Below the pieces are notes generated by a model. It saw nothing but the letters and a program-made list of their open reading frames with translations. It did not search any database and had not been told where the DNA came from. A program made the position numbers and the translations under genes. Of a stretch of 64,000 bases of DNA, positions 62,264 to 64,000 are shown piece by piece (the stretch's first letter is position 1; the number at the start of each line of letters is the position of its first letter). Source of the stretch: Halobacterium noricense (lineage in GTDB: Archaea; Halobacteriota; Halobacteria; Halobacteriales; Halobacteriaceae). The DNA is taken from NCBI RefSeq assembly GCF_021233435.1, contig NZ_CP089469.1:1-64000 (forward strand), read 5' to 3'.

Positions 62264-62393
62264 TCAGGAGTGGGTTTGCTGTCGAGCGGTCCCGCCACCG
62301 AGAGCGGCGAGAGCCAGTGATGGCCAAGCGTCAGTGCAGAAGCCTGGTTTCCGTCCCGTATCCCGGCCGTTACCAAGTTCGCCACAAACGACG

Positions 62394-62657
62394 TCATGTT
62401 CGTATCGCGCAGCTTTGGTCGGGATCACCAGAAGAGTAAAGCCAATACAAGGCGCCAATCACGCCAGCTGTTAGCGCAGTCACGACGATTCTGATGAGCC
62501 CACCACCGAGTGCAGCCGCCGTTCCCCCGGCAGCCGCGGCGCCGGCCGCCGGCGCCGCGAAGAGACAGCAGAGACTCAACGCGCCGCCAACACCGAGTAG
62601 TCGCCACGGCGGTGTCGATGCATCCTCCGTACTCGCCTCCGCGTCCGAACCAGTCAT
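62394..62657 (-). CDS. Small membrane protein with CC motif, second copy
   Basis: An 87-aa homologue of the protein at 58306 (GGALSLCCLFAAPAAG; ALGGGLIRI). It follows the ISH3-interrupted CPICN gene in the same order. Confidence 0.72.
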   Translation of the reverse strand: MTGSDAEASTEDASTPPWRLLGVGGALSLCCLFAAPAAGAAAAGGTAAALGGGLIRIVVTALTAGVIGALYWLYSSGDPDQSCAIRT

Positions 62658-62724
62658 CGATTGGTCCCTCGTTTGCCTGATGGACCCAAGTGCGTTTGGG
62701 TTGTCGCGGCCGTCGCTCGCACTG

Positions 62725-63040
62725 TCAGCACACCTTGCAACGCCGGCGCTGGTAGACCAAGAGTGCGGTGAAGAACGCGACGCTCACGACACCGAGGATT
62801 GGGCGGAGCGGGTCGAAGTACGTCATGAGCGCCGACGAGCTGAACAGCGCGAGCAACACGGCGTTGCAGATCGGACAGCCGAACGCCAGAAAGCCGCCGA
62901 CGATTCCACCGGCGGCGAATCGATCGCCAATTGGCTCCTCGGCTAGCGAGCGCTGGTAGACGAACGCCCCGGCGAACGCCGCAGTCGCGACGAGGAACAG
63001 GTAGTCTGCTGGGGTCCGAGAGACCATCCGGACGTAGACT
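62725..63040 (-). pseudogene. CPICN membrane protein gene cut by ISH3
   Basis: Homologous to 57853 from VYVRMVSRTPADYLF to the end. The frame upstream of VYVRM is lost at the ISH3 end (63041), where a stop appears. ATG at 63027 might still give a 100-aa product. The N-terminal part should lie beyond the element, outside the window. Confidence 0.8.
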
Positions 63041-64000
63041 CAGTACATCACAAAGCCGCTTAGTTAGAACGTCTGCTTGCTGAAGGTGTGTCTACGACCC
63101 AGCAAGCAGACAGTGAGATTCACGAGGACCAGCTTCTTAACTTTCTCGTCAACACCCTTGAGGAGGAAGTTCCGCTTTCCTTAGCCAATAACGCTGAAAT
63201 CACTACTGAGGGCATCTATGAGGTCCTCGTCGGCGCTTGCGCCGACGGGACCTCTGTCTCTACGCTCTGTGCGTCGAGTCAGAACGGCCCCGCTGCCAAC
63301 ACGATCCTCTACCATCTCCGGACGAAGTTCGAGCCCAAACGGCTCGAACGAGTCGCTAACACGCTTCTTCGACGAGATATCGTCGAACTGCTTCCTGAGC
63401 AGGTGGAGGTCTGCGCAGACCTCCACCTGCGGCCCTACTACGGTGATGAAGACGACACGGAGAACCTCTATCACTCGGAAGCCAAGCGTGGAACCACCGC
63501 ATTCCACGCCTACGCCACACTCTACGCGCGTGTGAAGAACAAACGATATACGCTGGCGGTGCGCCGTCTCGAAGACGGCGACACCGCCAGCAGTGTCCTC
63601 GCTGAGTTTCTTGGTGTACTCGACGGCCTTGACGCCGATGTCAAGGCCGTCTACCTTGATCGCGGATTCTACGACAGCAAGTGTCTCACGCTGTTGCAGG
63701 CGCACAACTACGCCTACGTGGTCCCGATCATTCAGTGGGGGAAGACGATTCAGCAGGAACTTGCGGAAGGGTGGAGTCGCGTCATTCAACACGATCTGAC
63801 GGGGAAACTCGACGGTCACAGCTGGACCGTCGAGTTTCCCGTCTACATCGACTGTACGTACCTGAACGGACGGTACGACGACCACGGTGTGGCGCGTCAC
63901 GGCTACGCCGCTGACGCGCCGTTTATCGAGACACCACGCCAGGCTCGATACCATTACTCGAAACGCTTCGGTATCGAGTCAAGCTATCGCTTGTCCGAGC
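63041..64000 (+). mobile_element. ISH3-family insertion sequence, copy 2 (incomplete in window)
   Basis: Left end CAGTACATCACAAAGC, one mismatch from copy 1. The right end is beyond the window. The candidate left target duplication is AGACT (63036-63040). Confidence 0.9.
63088..64000 (+). CDS. ISH3-family transposase, partial
   Basis: Starts GTG at 63088 (STTQQADSEIHEDQLL) and remains open for 304 codons to the window end. The sequence follows copy 1 closely (VEVCADLHLRPYYGD, AVYLDRGFYDSKCLTLL, KRFGIESSYRLSE). It has SYRLSE where copy 1 has SYRLFE. Confidence 0.92.
   Translation, partial: MSTTQQADSEIHEDQLLNFLVNTLEEEVPLSLANNAEITTEGIYEVLVGACADGTSVSTLCASSQNGPAANTILYHLRTKFEPKRLERVANTLLRRDIVELLPEQVEVCADLHLRPYYGDEDDTENLYHSEAKRGTTAFHAYATLYARVKNKRYTLAVRRLEDGDTASSVLAEFLGVLDGLDADVKAVYLDRGFYDSKCLTLLQAHNYAYVVPIIQWGKTIQQELAEGWSRVIQHDLTGKLDGHSWTVEFPVYIDCTYLNGRYDDHGVARHGYAADAPFIETPRQARYHYSKRFGIESSYRLSE

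Overview
This is haloarchaeal DNA, most likely part of a large plasmid, megaplasmid or mini-chromosome. The proteins are strongly acidic (Asp/Glu rich). The insertion sequences are ISH3-type and IS200/IS605 TnpB-type. An Orc1/Cdc6 initiator, a TFB-like transcription factor, a halocyanin, Tat signals and small zinc-finger, wHTH and SHOCT proteins all fit Halobacteria. Two ParA partition loci, an origin-like region, a possible mobilisation cassette, several integrases and much gene debris indicate a mosaic replicon, not a stable chromosomal segment.

Layout. 1-1.3 kb: partition locus 1 (ParA plus partner) with phased 9-bp repeats. 1.5-2.8 kb: tyrosine recombinase. 2.8-15 kb: a metal-resistance island with an FmdE-like protein, a P-type ATPase with a separate HMA chaperone and wHTH regulator, a YHS-domain permease, SHOCT membrane proteins, UspA, DoxX, a wHTH/membrane pair, and a CopZ-like chaperone next to a CopB-type ATPase. 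15-31 kb: accessory DNA with a TFB-like gene, an ABC transporter, a CPBP protease, a VirD4/TraD-like ATPase, a toxin-antitoxin-like pair, a small element bounded by inverted repeats, and zinc-binding small proteins. 31-33.8 kb: a three-gene set encoding a coupling ATPase, an HUH relaxase and a basal RHH-like protein. 33.8-41.6 kb: two tnpB elements, Orc1/Cdc6, an origin-like region of G-string repeats around AT-rich DNA, and partition locus 2. 41.7-46.4 kb: a VapBC-like pair, a phosphoesterase, origin/antitoxin debris and a tnpB-less IS relic. 46.4-50.8 kb: a short integrase operon split by ISH3, then a truncated second copy of the first integrase. 50.8-64 kb: a redox and metal island (halocyanin-SHOCT fusion, thioredoxins, thioredoxin reductase, DsbA-like protein, CcdA), ending in a second ISH3 copy that runs off the window.

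The most interesting signals are in the DNA itself. (1) Each ParA locus has its own 9-bp phased repeat, found both upstream of parA and inside the partner gene. In locus 2 the same 9-mer is read in two different codon phases, which argues for selection on the DNA; the likely role is a centromere inside the gene for its own binding protein. (2) A family of 40-42 bp inverted repeats (arms TTAACCAACA / TGTTGGTTAA, spacer 20-22 bp) occurs seven times, and a sister version (TTACCCCACG arms) occurs twice around one gene. (3) The relaxase/coupling-protein cassette suggests mobilisation of a haloarchaeal plasmid. (4) Both ISH3 copies interrupt recognisable genes; for one, the target duplication is visible and the broken frame can be rejoined exactly.

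All functional calls come from reading motifs; no database search was run. Where the sequence gives no clue to function, the entry says so.
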